Shown here piece after piece: positions 20,548-29,829 of a stretch of 64,000 nt of DNA. The stretch comes from Actinomycetes bacterium (GTDB lineage Bacteria; Actinomycetota; Acidimicrobiia; Acidimicrobiales; JABEUL01). How positions within the stretch are numbered: position 1 is the stretch's first letter; every line of letters starts with the position of its first letter. Below the pieces are notes generated by a model. The model worked only from the letters and a program-made list of their open reading frames with translations. It made no database searches and was not told the DNA's origin. The stretch covers positions 1 through 64,000 of the forward strand of contig JAJZNL010000014.1 in NCBI GenBank assembly GCA_021852345.1. The letters are read 5' to 3'. Position numbers and translations under genes: made by a program.

Positions 20548-21147
20548 ATGGAGGATCTTTTATTTCCGCATGAGTCCCTGTTAAACGCCAAACTCAGACA
20601 AGAGTTTACAAATCTAAAAGGAATTGGAGTATGGCTTACCGGGTATTCCGGTTCGGGTAAGACAACCTTAGCGGTCAAATTGGAAAGGTTGTTAGTCGAA
20701 AGCTCTTTGCCGGCCTATGTCTTGGACGGAGATACTATAAGATCTTTATTTGGGGCACATTTGGGATTTACTAAAGAGGATAGAGCTGAAAACATTCGAA
20801 TCGCCGGTGAGCTTGCTAGGATTTTGGTTGAAAATGGCATCATTGTAATTGCATCATTCGTATCGCCATTTATTAAAGAAAGAGATAAAGTGCGCAAAAA
20901 TTTTGAACAGTGTGATATGAAGTTTTTGGAGGTGCATATCAGTACTCCCATTCAGGTTTGTGAAAGTAGGGATTCGAAAGGTCTTTATCAAAAAGCCAGG
21001 TTGGGGGAAGTATTAGATTTCACAGGCATCTCTTCTCCGTACGAGCCACCTTTAAATCCCGATAGAATCTATGATTTATCTGACTTAAACTCATTGGATT
21101 TGGCATTAAAGGATTTACTTAAATTAGTTACAAGTAAAATAAATTGA
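20548..21147 (+). CDS. cysC: Adenylylsulfate kinase (CysC)
   Basis: Phosphorylates APS to PAPS. The 199-residue P-loop kinase has Walker A GYSGSGKTTLA near residue 35, YVLDGDTIRSLFGAHLGFTKEDR (substrate loop) with the DGD motif, IIVIASFVSPF and the lid KGLYQKARLGE. It begins 5 bp after cysN, the third gene of the operon. No PAPS reductase or sulfotransferase follows, so whether PAPS feeds reduction or sulfation cannot be told here. Confidence 0.96.
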   Translation: MEDLLFPHESLLNAKLRQEFTNLKGIGVWLTGYSGSGKTTLAVKLERLLVESSLPAYVLDGDTIRSLFGAHLGFTKEDRAENIRIAGELARILVENGIIVIASFVSPFIKERDKVRKNFEQCDMKFLEVHISTPIQVCESRDSKGLYQKARLGEVLDFTGISSPYEPPLNPDRIYDLSDLNSLDLALKDLLKLVTSKIN

Positions 21148-21729
21148 CACCGACCATAGACAGGGTCAGACAATAGTATCAAATACTGATCAGATATTAT
21201 TGTTAAAAAAGTATACTTGTCACCAGTGTCAAACGCCTGCTCGCTAAAGACTCTAATGATTGCGAATTTTGTCTGTCTCGCCGAGTGAATGTAGGATCGC
21301 ACTTAATGGTTCACAAACAGGTAGTGGAGGTCCGCGTCTGTCCTGATTTCTTTGTCGAAGCTAATCGGTAAAAAATTCGAAGTCAAGTGGTCGCGTGAGC
21401 CTGAGCGTTTATTTCAATCCAACTCGCACGTCGTCGGGCGTTGGAGCGTATGTAGTTGGGACTTTTTCAACTGCGTGTTGCCATTGCTAAAAGCCGATAT
21501 GAAAGCCAAGATCGCAAGCGCATATCGAAGTTTCTTACTTCTTAAAAAAAATTATAAAATTGTAATTAACAGTTGAAGATATTCTAAATTGAAATCAGTC
21601 AATGAAGCCATGATACAAGTTTCTATATTTTTATTAGATTCAATTTTATAAATTGTTCTGTTCTTCTAACAACCGATGGAGATTAATCCCTACAACACTA
21701 GCCGACATTAACTCGGTTTAGCCCAAACT
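21148..21729. other. Intergenic region after cysC with a hairpin and a GC-richer patch
   Basis: The 582 bp separate cysC from the convergent monooxygenase gene. An 11-base stem (21170-21180 with 21193-21203, one G-T pair) lies 22 bp after cysC and may end or stabilise the transcript. From about 21240 to 21530 the sequence is noticeably richer in G and C than the flanks, and carries a 74-codon frame (TTG at 21352) whose translation, including MKAKIASAYRSFLLLK, I cannot assign. It might be a gene remnant; a live gene is not supported. Confidence 0.4.
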
Positions 21730-23247
21730 TCAAATTGATGGCTTCGTTATACTTTCACTCGAAGAATCATACCTGTCGGAAAATATTAATTCCTTGTCGT
21801 TTATTGAATTCGGCAGTTTTGTACAGATATAATCTTTCAGATAACTTTGATATACCTTCCAGGGGTATTGGGCTCCCTGTTTTGGTAAACGATCATTTGC
21901 CCTTAGAATATAGTTAGACGATAATCCCATTAATGGTTCTGGTGTCGCCTCCGAGGTAATTATTGTCGGGTAGACTACCTGTGAGCCGGAACTGTTCATT
22001 TTATTTAGTATTCGAACTGTATAATTACAAATTAATTCAGCTTTAAGCGTCCAAGAGGCATTTGTGTAGCCGATGGAAAATGCAAGATTTGGGACATCCT
22101 GTAGCATCATACCTCTAAAGGTCATTCTGTTGGAATGATTAAGTGGAACTTTATCGATAGTAATCTTTGTATTTCCAAGAAACACTAGCTCCAATCCCGT
22201 TGCGGTAACTACAATATCGGCCTTTAGATCTTGCCCTGATTTTAAATGAATAGATTCTTTCTCGAAGTAGTCAATTTCGTCCGTTACTATTGATGCTTTA
22301 CCTTTTCTAATTGCATAGAATAAATCTCCGTTAGGCACTACGCAAAGACGTTGATCCCATGGATTATATTTAGGGGTAAAATGTTTTTCGACGTCAAAGT
22401 CATTGGGAAGTTGTGATTTAACCTGTTTTTTAATGACAGCTGCCATCTGTTTTGGTATTATTTTTGATATTCTATAGGATGCTTGTGATACCAAAGCTTT
22501 GTACCATCGAATTATGGGACCTGATAATGAATCCGGCAGCGCCAAATCAATGGCGTTGGCGATCGGATCTATCTTTGGCAAGCTGACAATGTATGTCGGT
22601 GAGCGCTGAAGCATTGTAATATGCTTAGCCTGTTGAGCCATCGCTGGAACCAAAGTCACAGCCGTTGCACCTGAACCGATAACTACAATCTGTTTATCTT
22701 TGTAATCCAGTGTTTCGGGCCAAAATTGTGGATGAACAATCGTATTATTAAACTTTTTGATATCTTTAAAATCAGGTAGATATCCACGATCGTAGTCATA
22801 GTATCCACTGCAAAAGAACAGAAATTTTGTACGAATTACAGTTGACTCTTCTTTGGAACCAATTTGAAGTTCTAAGACCCAATTATTGTCAAAGCTGTTC
22901 CAGTCGGCGCTACATAGTTTTGTGTTGAAATCGATATCATCGTAAAGGTTATATTTCGTTACGGTGGACTTTAAGTATTCGAGAATGGATGGGCCGTTTG
23001 CAATCGACTCTTTTTGCTTCCACGGATTAAAAGAATATCCAAGAGTAAACATATCTGAGTCTGAGCGAATACCAGGATATCTGAAAAGATCCCATGTACC
23101 GCCTATGCTGGATCTAGCTTCAAGTACCTTGAATTTTGCCCAAGGACTCTTATTTTTAAGGTAATACGCCGCTGATATTCCCGAAAGTCCAGCGCCAACG
23201 ATGATTACATCGAAATCAGCTGTACTTTTTGCTATTTTTTGTGGCAT
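21730..23247 (-). CDS. Flavin-containing monooxygenase, Baeyer-Villiger type
   Basis: FAD- and NADPH-dependent monooxygenase of 505 residues. The first Rossmann motif GAGLSGISAAYYL lies near residue 17 and the second GSGATAVTLVPAMA near 190. Between them is FNNTIVHPQFWP, which fits the Baeyer-Villiger fingerprint FxGxxxHxxxW(P/D) except that Gly is Asn. GGTWDLFRYPGIRSDSDMFT is the usual N-terminal motif of this group. Such enzymes convert ketones to esters or oxidise heteroatoms; substrate unknown. The gene is single, minus strand, with no ribosome binding site that I can recognise. Confidence 0.88.
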   Translation of the reverse strand: MPQKIAKSTADFDVIIVGAGLSGISAAYYLKNKSPWAKFKVLEARSSIGGTWDLFRYPGIRSDSDMFTLGYSFNPWKQKESIANGPSILEYLKSTVTKYNLYDDIDFNTKLCSADWNSFDNNWVLELQIGSKEESTVIRTKFLFFCSGYYDYDRGYLPDFKDIKKFNNTIVHPQFWPETLDYKDKQIVVIGSGATAVTLVPAMAQQAKHITMLQRSPTYIVSLPKIDPIANAIDLALPDSLSGPIIRWYKALVSQASYRISKIIPKQMAAVIKKQVKSQLPNDFDVEKHFTPKYNPWDQRLCVVPNGDLFYAIRKGKASIVTDEIDYFEKESIHLKSGQDLKADIVVTATGLELVFLGNTKITIDKVPLNHSNRMTFRGMMLQDVPNLAFSIGYTNASWTLKAELICNYTVRILNKMNSSGSQVVYPTIITSEATPEPLMGLSSNYILRANDRLPKQGAQYPWKVYQSYLKDYICTKLPNSINDKELIFSDRYDSSSESITKPSI

Positions 23248-23567
23248 ATTATATTTTAAAATTTATTATTTCCCTGTAGAACATTAATTTTAACTTTAAT
23301 GTTTTGTTCTTACATTGCCAAGTTTACAACTATTAAAAAAATAATTAAAATTTAAATTAGTTTATTACTAACTTATTTAGATTTGATTGCCTGTTGCGGA
23401 GAAACAATCGCTTGTTCCGTAAAATCGGAGTCAGACTGGAAGGTTTTTGTTATGAGAGAAGCGCCGTTGGTTTACAAAGATCGTGTTCGGCTATTTCGGT
23501 GTATTTTAAACTAGAAAATAATGTCTTTCGATTGAGGATTGATACTACTTCCTAAGTTTAATTCGTT
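23248..23567. other. Intergenic stretch, nothing recognised
   Basis: The 320 bp between the start of the monooxygenase gene and the end of glnD (both minus strand) are AT-rich. They should hold the monooxygenase promoter and the glnD transcript end, but I find no strong hairpin or promoter pair. Confidence 0.5.
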
Positions 23568-25880
23568 CTAAAGTGCGTCTTCGAGTTCCTTAGAAAGAAT
23601 GTCCGCAAATGCAATATCATTAATTTTATTGTTCTCTGTATCTGTAACATAAAAAACATCAATCGCTTCCAATCCAATTGTGGAGATAAGAGCGGATTTA
23701 ATATCTAATGAATATTTTGAAATAACGTGAGCGATTTTATAGAGAAGACCTAATTTGTCGGCAGATCTTACTTCAATTACCGTAGCGGTTGTAGAAGCCG
23801 CATTGTCAACGGTAATTGACGGTTCAATTTCTAAAGCCGTAAGTTTATTCTTCGGTATTTTAAAATTGGATTCCTTCTCCTTAATTTGTGTTTCAAGCTC
23901 CTTGGTATTTAAAATAAAATCATTGATTTGATCTTTAAAATGATCAACATTTAATTCTCGGCCATACTTCGACTGGACGATAAAGATATCTAGAACTTTG
24001 GAATTGGTCAAAGATACCGCATTGGCTTTAAGTATCTCGAAATTATTTAAAGATATTACTCCACATAATATCGCAAAAAGACCCGGTGAATCTTGGGCCA
24101 TGATTACAAGTTCACCGTCTCTAAATAAAACTTCTAAATTTGAATCCGTATTTATCTGCTCTTTGTATTTTTGAAAGATAGTATCAGAAGCTGGCATTAA
24201 ATAAACTTTGCCTGCCATGTGAGTTCTAGCTCTGGCGGCAAGTTCATAAACAAGTTGTTGTTTCCAAGTGCCCCAAGCTGCCGGGCCCGTAGCCAGAGAA
24301 TCCGCCTCCGTCAACCCTACAAGAAGCCCAAGTAGATCTTCGGTTTGAACGGCGTCGACGACGTTTTGAACGGTTGTTATATCTTCGATGTCACGTCTTG
24401 TGGCTAAATCTGGTAGCAATAGATGAAATCTGATCATTTGTTGGAGTGTTTTTATGTCCGATGTATTGAAGCCCAATTTGCGACCTATTTCATCCATCAG
24501 CTGAATACCTACTTCAGTATGATCTCCAGGAAACCCTTTGCCAATGTCATGGAACAGGCTTCCGAAAATCAGCAAATCTGGCCTGTCCACATGTCTTACC
24601 AATTTGCTTGCGTTTAATGCTGCTTGAATTAAATGTCGGTTGACAGTATAGCGGTGATACGCGTTCCGTTGAGGTTTGTTCTTAATGCTGTCCCAATAGG
24701 GTAGAATTTGAGAAACGATGCCATGGTATTCTAAAGTTAAAATCGCATCCAGAGCATCACTGCCCAAAGATAGAAGTTTGAGAAATTCATCTCTAATTTT
24801 AGGCTTTATAGGGAATTCAACCGTAAAATTCTGCGATATTTTAGTCAACAAGTCAGGATCAATTCTTACCCGGTTAATTGCCGCAATTATTGCCAATCGA
24901 AAAGGCATTTCTGAATTACGAAAATTACACTCTCCTTCTATATTTAAATATCCATCCTGTAAGATATATCTAACGGCAGTGTCGGTAGGTTCTGGTAATT
25001 CAAGTTTGCTACTGTTTTTGCTTAAATGAAGTGCAGACGTATGATATTGAAGGTCGTTTAAAAACATGGATACTGCCTCACCGGCTGCCGATATCTCTTT
25101 CATTAAGTTGTCCGTGTCAGAATAACCTAACGATTTGGCTACCTTATCTTGTTCTTGCAACGCAAATTTATCCGAGTAACGATTTAAATTTCGATGAAGT
25201 TCGACGCGGGTTTTAATGAGGAGAGACTTTGCCTCGATAAGATTGTTATTTTGAGGGTTGTTTTGATTAAATGCCAAATTATAGCAATCAATGACGGTTA
25301 GGTCTCTGATACCACCGTGAGATTCTTTAAGATCTGGCTCCAGCAAGTATGCCAGATCACCGAACTTGAATTCACGTTCATTCGTTAAATTTATTAGCTC
25401 CGGAATATATGTAGAGGCTAGTTTTTGCCAAGCATCGAGCGTCATGGACTTAAGTTTCTGCAGATAGTCAAATTTTCCGGCAACCAACCGTGCGTCCAAA
25501 AGCCCCATTGCAGCTTTAAGGTCGGACTGTAAAACTTTGCTTGCGTCTTTTAAGGTTCTTACGGAATGATCGATTTTAATCCCAAGATCCCACATCGGAT
25601 AAAGCAACTTGTCTACAATTTCATTTATATTTTTTTTCTTGTCGTAGACAATTGTGAAATCGATATCAGAATAGGGACATAATTCGCGACGACCGTATGA
25701 GCCAACGGCTACAATTGCTAAGTTGGCGGCGTCTTCGTCTGACAGCTGAAAATATAACAGTTGAATCTCTTTGTCAACTTCATCGGTCCAGGTATGGCAA
25801 AAATCTAAACCAATAAGTTCTTTTGAGTCGATTAATGTCTGTCTTTTCTGTTTAAATGGCAATTGCGATAAATCATCCAT
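23568..25880 (-). CDS. glnD: PII uridylyl/adenylyltransferase GlnD
   Basis: Bifunctional nitrogen sensor that modifies and demodifies the PII protein. The 770-residue protein has the nucleotidyltransferase core VGSYGRRELCPYSDIDF near residue 60, a GlnD/PII-UTase helical region, an HD phosphohydrolase domain (FGSLFHDIGKGFPGDH near 445), and two C-terminal ACT domains (VIMAQDSPGLFAILCG and VRSADKLGLLYKIAHVI). All parts are intact. In actinobacteria GlnD usually adenylylates GlnK and sits beside amtB-glnK; those genes are not next to it here. Single gene, minus strand. Confidence 0.94.
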   Translation of the reverse strand: MDDLSQLPFKQKRQTLIDSKELIGLDFCHTWTDEVDKEIQLLYFQLSDEDAANLAIVAVGSYGRRELCPYSDIDFTIVYDKKKNINEIVDKLLYPMWDLGIKIDHSVRTLKDASKVLQSDLKAAMGLLDARLVAGKFDYLQKLKSMTLDAWQKLASTYIPELINLTNEREFKFGDLAYLLEPDLKESHGGIRDLTVIDCYNLAFNQNNPQNNNLIEAKSLLIKTRVELHRNLNRYSDKFALQEQDKVAKSLGYSDTDNLMKEISAAGEAVSMFLNDLQYHTSALHLSKNSSKLELPEPTDTAVRYILQDGYLNIEGECNFRNSEMPFRLAIIAAINRVRIDPDLLTKISQNFTVEFPIKPKIRDEFLKLLSLGSDALDAILTLEYHGIVSQILPYWDSIKNKPQRNAYHRYTVNRHLIQAALNASKLVRHVDRPDLLIFGSLFHDIGKGFPGDHTEVGIQLMDEIGRKLGFNTSDIKTLQQMIRFHLLLPDLATRRDIEDITTVQNVVDAVQTEDLLGLLVGLTEADSLATGPAAWGTWKQQLVYELAARARTHMAGKVYLMPASDTIFQKYKEQINTDSNLEVLFRDGELVIMAQDSPGLFAILCGVISLNNFEILKANAVSLTNSKVLDIFIVQSKYGRELNVDHFKDQINDFILNTKELETQIKEKESNFKIPKNKLTALEIEPSITVDNAASTTATVIEVRSADKLGLLYKIAHVISKYSLDIKSALISTIGLEAIDVFYVTDTENNKINDIAFADILSKELEDAL

Positions 25881-26243
25881 CTATAAAAATCATACTATCT
25901 AATGACAACCAATGATTCACCTCCGCTGCAAAAACACGTAGTTATCGTAAGTTTAATACTTAAGGCTGCGTAATTGATTTTATCTTTCTGCTTTGAAACT
26001 TCATACATTATTTGACGTAAAAGATTAAAAGGTATTGGTTATAGCCAATGAGGGGTGTCCGCCTTAAATCAATAAACACATTTACATCAAGTCGATAATT
26101 ATTAAGAATAAATAGATTTTAGTTTGCCATATCGGAAGCTAATGAGCATTGATTCGGAAAAGAAACCTGGGCTGTATCAATGAAAGTATTCATTAGCGTT
26201 TTAATTAAATTAAATTGTCGCCATTCATAATAAAGTAGTAGAT
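25881..26243. other. Divergent intergenic region glnD / ABC ATPase
   Basis: The 363 bp between divergent starts should contain promoters for both. I find AT-rich sequence with no convincing -35/-10 pair or strong dyad. Confidence 0.45.
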
Positions 26244-27137
26244 ATGAATAATGCGGTCATTAAGGCAGTCGGTTTAACTAAAAAATACGGAGAATTGATT
26301 GCTGTGAACGATATAAGTTTTGAAGTTGAACCCGGAAGCCTACTGGCAATACTTGGCCCCAATGGCGCCGGTAAAACTACTACGGTAGAGATGCTCGAGG
26401 GATTCATCAAACCCGATTCTGGTACAATATCTATTTTGGGTTTTAATCCGTATCTTGCGGATAGAAAACAGATTCAAGGTATTGGTGGGGTGCTTCAGGA
26501 AAGCCAAGCAGAACCTTTTATTAAAGTTCGCGAATTATTAACTCAGAGGTCGCGCTACTATGATGATCCAGTGGATGTCGACGAACTTTTGTCTTTAATG
26601 GAACTTGTAGACAAGGCTAATTCTTTGGTAAAAAATCTATCGGGGGGGCAACGTCGAAAGCTTGAAGTTGCTTTGGCTATAGTGGGAAATCCTAAGGTGA
26701 TTTTTTTAGACGAACCTACGGTCGGCTTCGATCCGAGCGCTAGGCGAAATTTATGGGAAATGATTGACAGGTTGAAGAACGACAAACGCACCATAGTTTT
26801 AACCACACATTATATGGATGAAGCCGAATATTTGGCTACCGATGTCATCGTTCTGTCTTCAGGCAAGATAATTGCCCAAGGAACACCGAAAATGCTTAGA
26901 GATAGTTTTACTCAGAACGTTCAAATAAGCTTTGATAAAGAAGACAAAATTGATTTAACCGGATTAAACTGCAAATTGCAAAATATTGATTCAAAAATTA
27001 TTATTAATACTGCAGAGCCCACTAGAATTCTCCATGAATTAACAAAAATGGCATTGGCCAGCGATGTTGAATTGGCGGGGCTTGAAGTCAAAAGACCAAC
27101 ACTTGAGGACGTTTTTTTAAAGTTGTCTGAAAGATAA
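26244..27137 (+). CDS. ABC transporter ATP-binding protein without adjacent permease
   Basis: CcmA/DrrA-like ATPase of 297 residues: Walker A GPNGAGKTTTVEMLEGF near residue 36, signature LSGGQRRKLEVALA, Walker B VIFLDEPTVGFDP (Phe in place of the common Leu), and switch His in TTHYMDEAEYL. The C-terminal 80 residues are the regulatory extension of this group, ending RPTLEDVFLKL. No permease lies next to it; the following gene is a 65-70 residue hydrophobic protein. An ABC-2 permease without an ATPase occurs at 58352-59122 and might be its partner. Substrate unknown. Confidence 0.9.
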   Translation: MNNAVIKAVGLTKKYGELIAVNDISFEVEPGSLLAILGPNGAGKTTTVEMLEGFIKPDSGTISILGFNPYLADRKQIQGIGGVLQESQAEPFIKVRELLTQRSRYYDDPVDVDELLSLMELVDKANSLVKNLSGGQRRKLEVALAIVGNPKVIFLDEPTVGFDPSARRNLWEMIDRLKNDKRTIVLTTHYMDEAEYLATDVIVLSSGKIIAQGTPKMLRDSFTQNVQISFDKEDKIDLTGLNCKLQNIDSKIIINTAEPTRILHELTKMALASDVELAGLEVKRPTLEDVFLKLSER

Positions 27138-27298
27138 ATTTGTTTTAATCTAATTGGGGTATTTATTCTGAAATTGTTAAAACCTGTGATTGCAAGCGGT
27201 TACTTAGAGTGAACCTTTATTGTATGAGATATGTTTTAAATGGTATCCTGATAAGATTTAGGTAGTAACGGAATTTAAAGTGATTGGAATTTAAAGTA

Positions 27299-27496
27299 GT
27301 GAGTATATTAGAAAAGGGAAATTCCACTAAAAAATCTCCAGGATGGCATCACTATCTTGGCATCGCGATCGTTGGATTGGTATTGCTCTGGTTTCTGTTT
27401 TTTGTCGTTTCGACCATGATATCAATTTTTGCAATTATTATTAAAATTGTGGTTGTTATTGCCGTAATTTTTGTTTTAGCTAAAATTATTTTATAA
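27299..27496 (+). CDS. Small hydrophobic membrane protein
   Basis: About 65 residues from GTG at 27299 (70 if the in-frame TTG at 27284 is used). A polar, Lys-rich N-terminus with HHYLG is followed by two nearly continuous hydrophobic stretches, GIAIVGLVLLWFLFFVVS and a long Ile/Val-rich helix, ending KIIL. It lies about 160 bp after the orphan ABC ATPase on the same strand. Function unknown; a small membrane partner of the ATPase is possible but unproven. Confidence 0.5.
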   Translation: MSILEKGNSTKKSPGWHHYLGIAIVGLVLLWFLFFVVSTMISIFAIIIKIVVVIAVIFVLAKIIL

Positions 27497-27757
27497 ACCT
27501 TGTTGCGGGTTGTACCCTCTTTGGAGCCGTAGGGGATCTTCGGTTAAAACTGAAAACAGTGATCTATTGGTGAATGACCGCATATGGGCAATATGAAGAG
27601 AATCTATCGTCAATGTCCACAATTCGGTCGGTTTGAAAGTATAACAAAGTGCTGGTATTTGCGTGTTCTCGAATTATGTTCAATGTGACATGAAGTTTTT
27701 ATTAGAATAGATATTTCAAAAGCTGTTTAATTATAGATAGTTACGACAATAGTCGAT

Positions 27758-27832
27758 GGCGGCGTGGTCGAGTGGTTTAGGCAGGGGCCTGCAAAGCCTC
27801 GTACGGCGGTTCGATTCCGCCCGCCGCCTCCA
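27758..27832 (+). tRNA. tRNA-Cys (anticodon GCA)
   Basis: Acceptor GGCGGCG pairs with CGCCGCC (27822-27828), discriminator T at 27829, then encoded CCA 27830-27832. Anticodon loop CTGCAAA gives GCA; T arm GGCGG-TTCGATT-CCGCC. Cys tRNAs usually carry U73, as here. Confidence 0.96.
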
Positions 27833-27903
27833 TTCATTTATGATTTTCTGTATTGTTCAGTCGTTAACGTATTTCCGATAATTATCGTTTGGCATAAAGT
27901 AAT

Positions 27904-29484
27904 TTAATTTTTACAGGTTGACCCTGGGGTTATGGTTACAGTGATATGGGTAGATATTTGTGTCTGGTGAAGAATCAAAATCGTTGAACAGGCATTGGAT
28001 ATAACTTTAGCCCCGACTGCCGTAACTGAATATCCAGAAGGGAAATCAAGTTTCGGTGTCAAAATTGTGGTAGCTGCACCGTTGGCGAAATTTCCATTTG
28101 AGGCAGTCTTGGCAGAAGACCATTGGTAGTTTAAAACATGAGTGGCAGCATCATAAGTCAGCGATTCGGGGGTGCCGGCAGTCACGAGAGGATACGGTTG
28201 AACAAGCTGATTTACCACAGGAGTGTCAATGTTAGCGCCCTTTGGAGGATTTTGTGAATTCAATAAGACGTTGGTGCCGGCTGCTGGAGAACATGCAATA
28301 TTGCAGTTGTTAAATACCCAGTATGTCCACGACATTAAAAAGTTGTTGCCAGCGGAAGTTTCCATACCGATTGTGGTGGCGTTATCATTTATCGAGCTGA
28401 ACTCGGTATTCAATAATGGTCCATTATGAGTCTGAGCCCATTTAAGGGCATTACTAAAAACGTTATCCACTCCGATTTGAGACTGAGTGTATTGATGAAA
28501 AGACAATCCGACGTTTTTGGCTCCAGTAGGTATAGCAACTGAAGTAGGGGTACCAAAATTAAATAGAACAAAAGGTTCCATAAAGATTAAATGAGATGGA
28601 TCTACTTTTCTAATTGCCGCGATAGCTTTAGCGTAAAAGGGGTCTAGCTCGGTTTTATCTAACGATGGGCAGGCATCCTTGCCGACAAGGCATTGTTGCC
28701 ACGTGTTTCCTGGCCAAGGCTCATTTAAAATTTCATATCCTAATACCCATGGATTGTTTACAACTCTTTGAGCTACCGCTTGAAGCATCTCAAAATAATA
28801 TTGTTGGATAGCAAGTCCGTTTTTAATTTTAGAATTATCCCAAAAAGATTGAAAAGCTTGCTGAAGTGCAGGGTCGTTGATATAGTCGAAGGGGAAATTA
28901 GTTTGTTTATTCTGTTTGCCGTTCGTAATTGTCATCCAAGATGGCATACCGTCAGCCCGAAACGAAGTACCTTTGTCATTAAAAAATCTCCCATAGTCAT
29001 CTTGATGCCAGTCAAGTAAAACATATATATGTTGACTTGCCAGTGTGTTAACTGTGGAAATTAAGTGATTAATATAATTTTGACTAATATGACCCTTGGT
29101 CGGCATCTCTCCAGACGGCAATACACCCAAGCGAACTATATCGAGTCCGTTAGTATTCAACCAAACAGCATCCTGTCCGTTAAAATTAAAAGCGCATGGA
29201 TAATAAGGTTTGTTCTTGGCAACTACATTAACACCGTGCAATATTACAACTGCTCCATTCTGGTCTATTATCCAACGCCTTGTCCCTTTAAGCGGACCGA
29301 TAGGATAGCCAGTTGTAATGGTGGGACCCGTTGGCCCAATCTTACAGTTCGTACTCGCAGTTGCATTATACCTCGCGATAGCACTCGATTGAATTGCCGA
29401 CGACGAGCATGCCGTAAGCGCAAACGCTAAAATCCCGATCACAATACATGAAATTATATATTTTGATTTAAATAATGTGTTCAT
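27904..29484 (-). CDS. Glycoside hydrolase family 5 lipoprotein (endoglycoceramidase-like)
   Basis: Secreted lipoprotein of about 526 residues: signal peptide with FALTAC lipobox, then a Ser/Thr-rich spacer and a GH5-type TIM barrel. WIIDQNGAVVILHGVNVV is the typical strand-1 start, NGLDIVRLGVLPSGEMP and VLLDWHQDDYGRFF follow, the acid/base Glu is in GYEILNEPWPG near residue 257, and the nucleophile Glu is in LLNTEFSSIND near 370. The ILNEPWPGN and LDWHQDDYGR motifs resemble endoglycosylceramidases rather than cellulases. A C-terminal beta domain follows. ATG at 29484 is preferred over a TTG three codons upstream. Whether it acts on glycolipids or glucans needs assay. Confidence 0.85.
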   Translation of the reverse strand: MNTLFKSKYIISCIVIGILAFALTACSSSAIQSSAIARYNATASTNCKIGPTGPTITTGYPIGPLKGTRRWIIDQNGAVVILHGVNVVAKNKPYYPCAFNFNGQDAVWLNTNGLDIVRLGVLPSGEMPTKGHISQNYINHLISTVNTLASQHIYVLLDWHQDDYGRFFNDKGTSFRADGMPSWMTITNGKQNKQTNFPFDYINDPALQQAFQSFWDNSKIKNGLAIQQYYFEMLQAVAQRVVNNPWVLGYEILNEPWPGNTWQQCLVGKDACPSLDKTELDPFYAKAIAAIRKVDPSHLIFMEPFVLFNFGTPTSVAIPTGAKNVGLSFHQYTQSQIGVDNVFSNALKWAQTHNGPLLNTEFSSINDNATTIGMETSAGNNFLMSWTYWVFNNCNIACSPAAGTNVLLNSQNPPKGANIDTPVVNQLVQPYPLVTAGTPESLTYDAATHVLNYQWSSAKTASNGNFANGAATTILTPKLDFPSGYSVTAVGAKVISNACSTILILHQTQISTHITVTITPGSTCKN

Positions 29485-29829
29485 ATTCGACAACTTTAAA
29501 TTTTATTTAACACTTTAAGACATTACTTCAACATCCACTTAATGAAAATATAACAGTAAGCAATTAATATTTATAACTGTATTTACAGTCTAAATAAACT
29601 TGGTTTAATATTGCAATTTTGAATTGCAATATTAAATGATTTAGCAAAAGTATCTAGTTGCTGATGTGGTTACGGCGAAAAATGAACAAATATTTATTAA
29701 TTTAATAATTTTTAACAAATTTTTAACATGGCAGTTTTACTATTTTTAATAGTATTTCTTTCAGTTCGCTCTATTTGGTGTCGATAAGTAATACAAATAT
29801 TATTATGGGGCATTAAGCAAGGAGGCTAG
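29485..29829. other. Divergent intergenic region GH5 / GAF-EAL
   Basis: About 345 AT-rich bp between the GH5 start and the GAF-EAL start. The only strong element is the 33-base perfect palindrome at 29604-29636. A ribosome binding site AAGGAGG lies at 29819-29825. Confidence 0.5.
29604..29636. promoter_or_regulatory. Perfect 15-base dyad between GH5 and GAF-EAL genes
   Basis: Arms 29604-29618 (TTTAATATTGCAATT) and 29622-29636 pair perfectly with a 3-base loop TTG. It is 120 bp from the GH5 start and 194 bp from the GAF-EAL start, so it could be an operator serving either gene. Confidence 0.5.
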
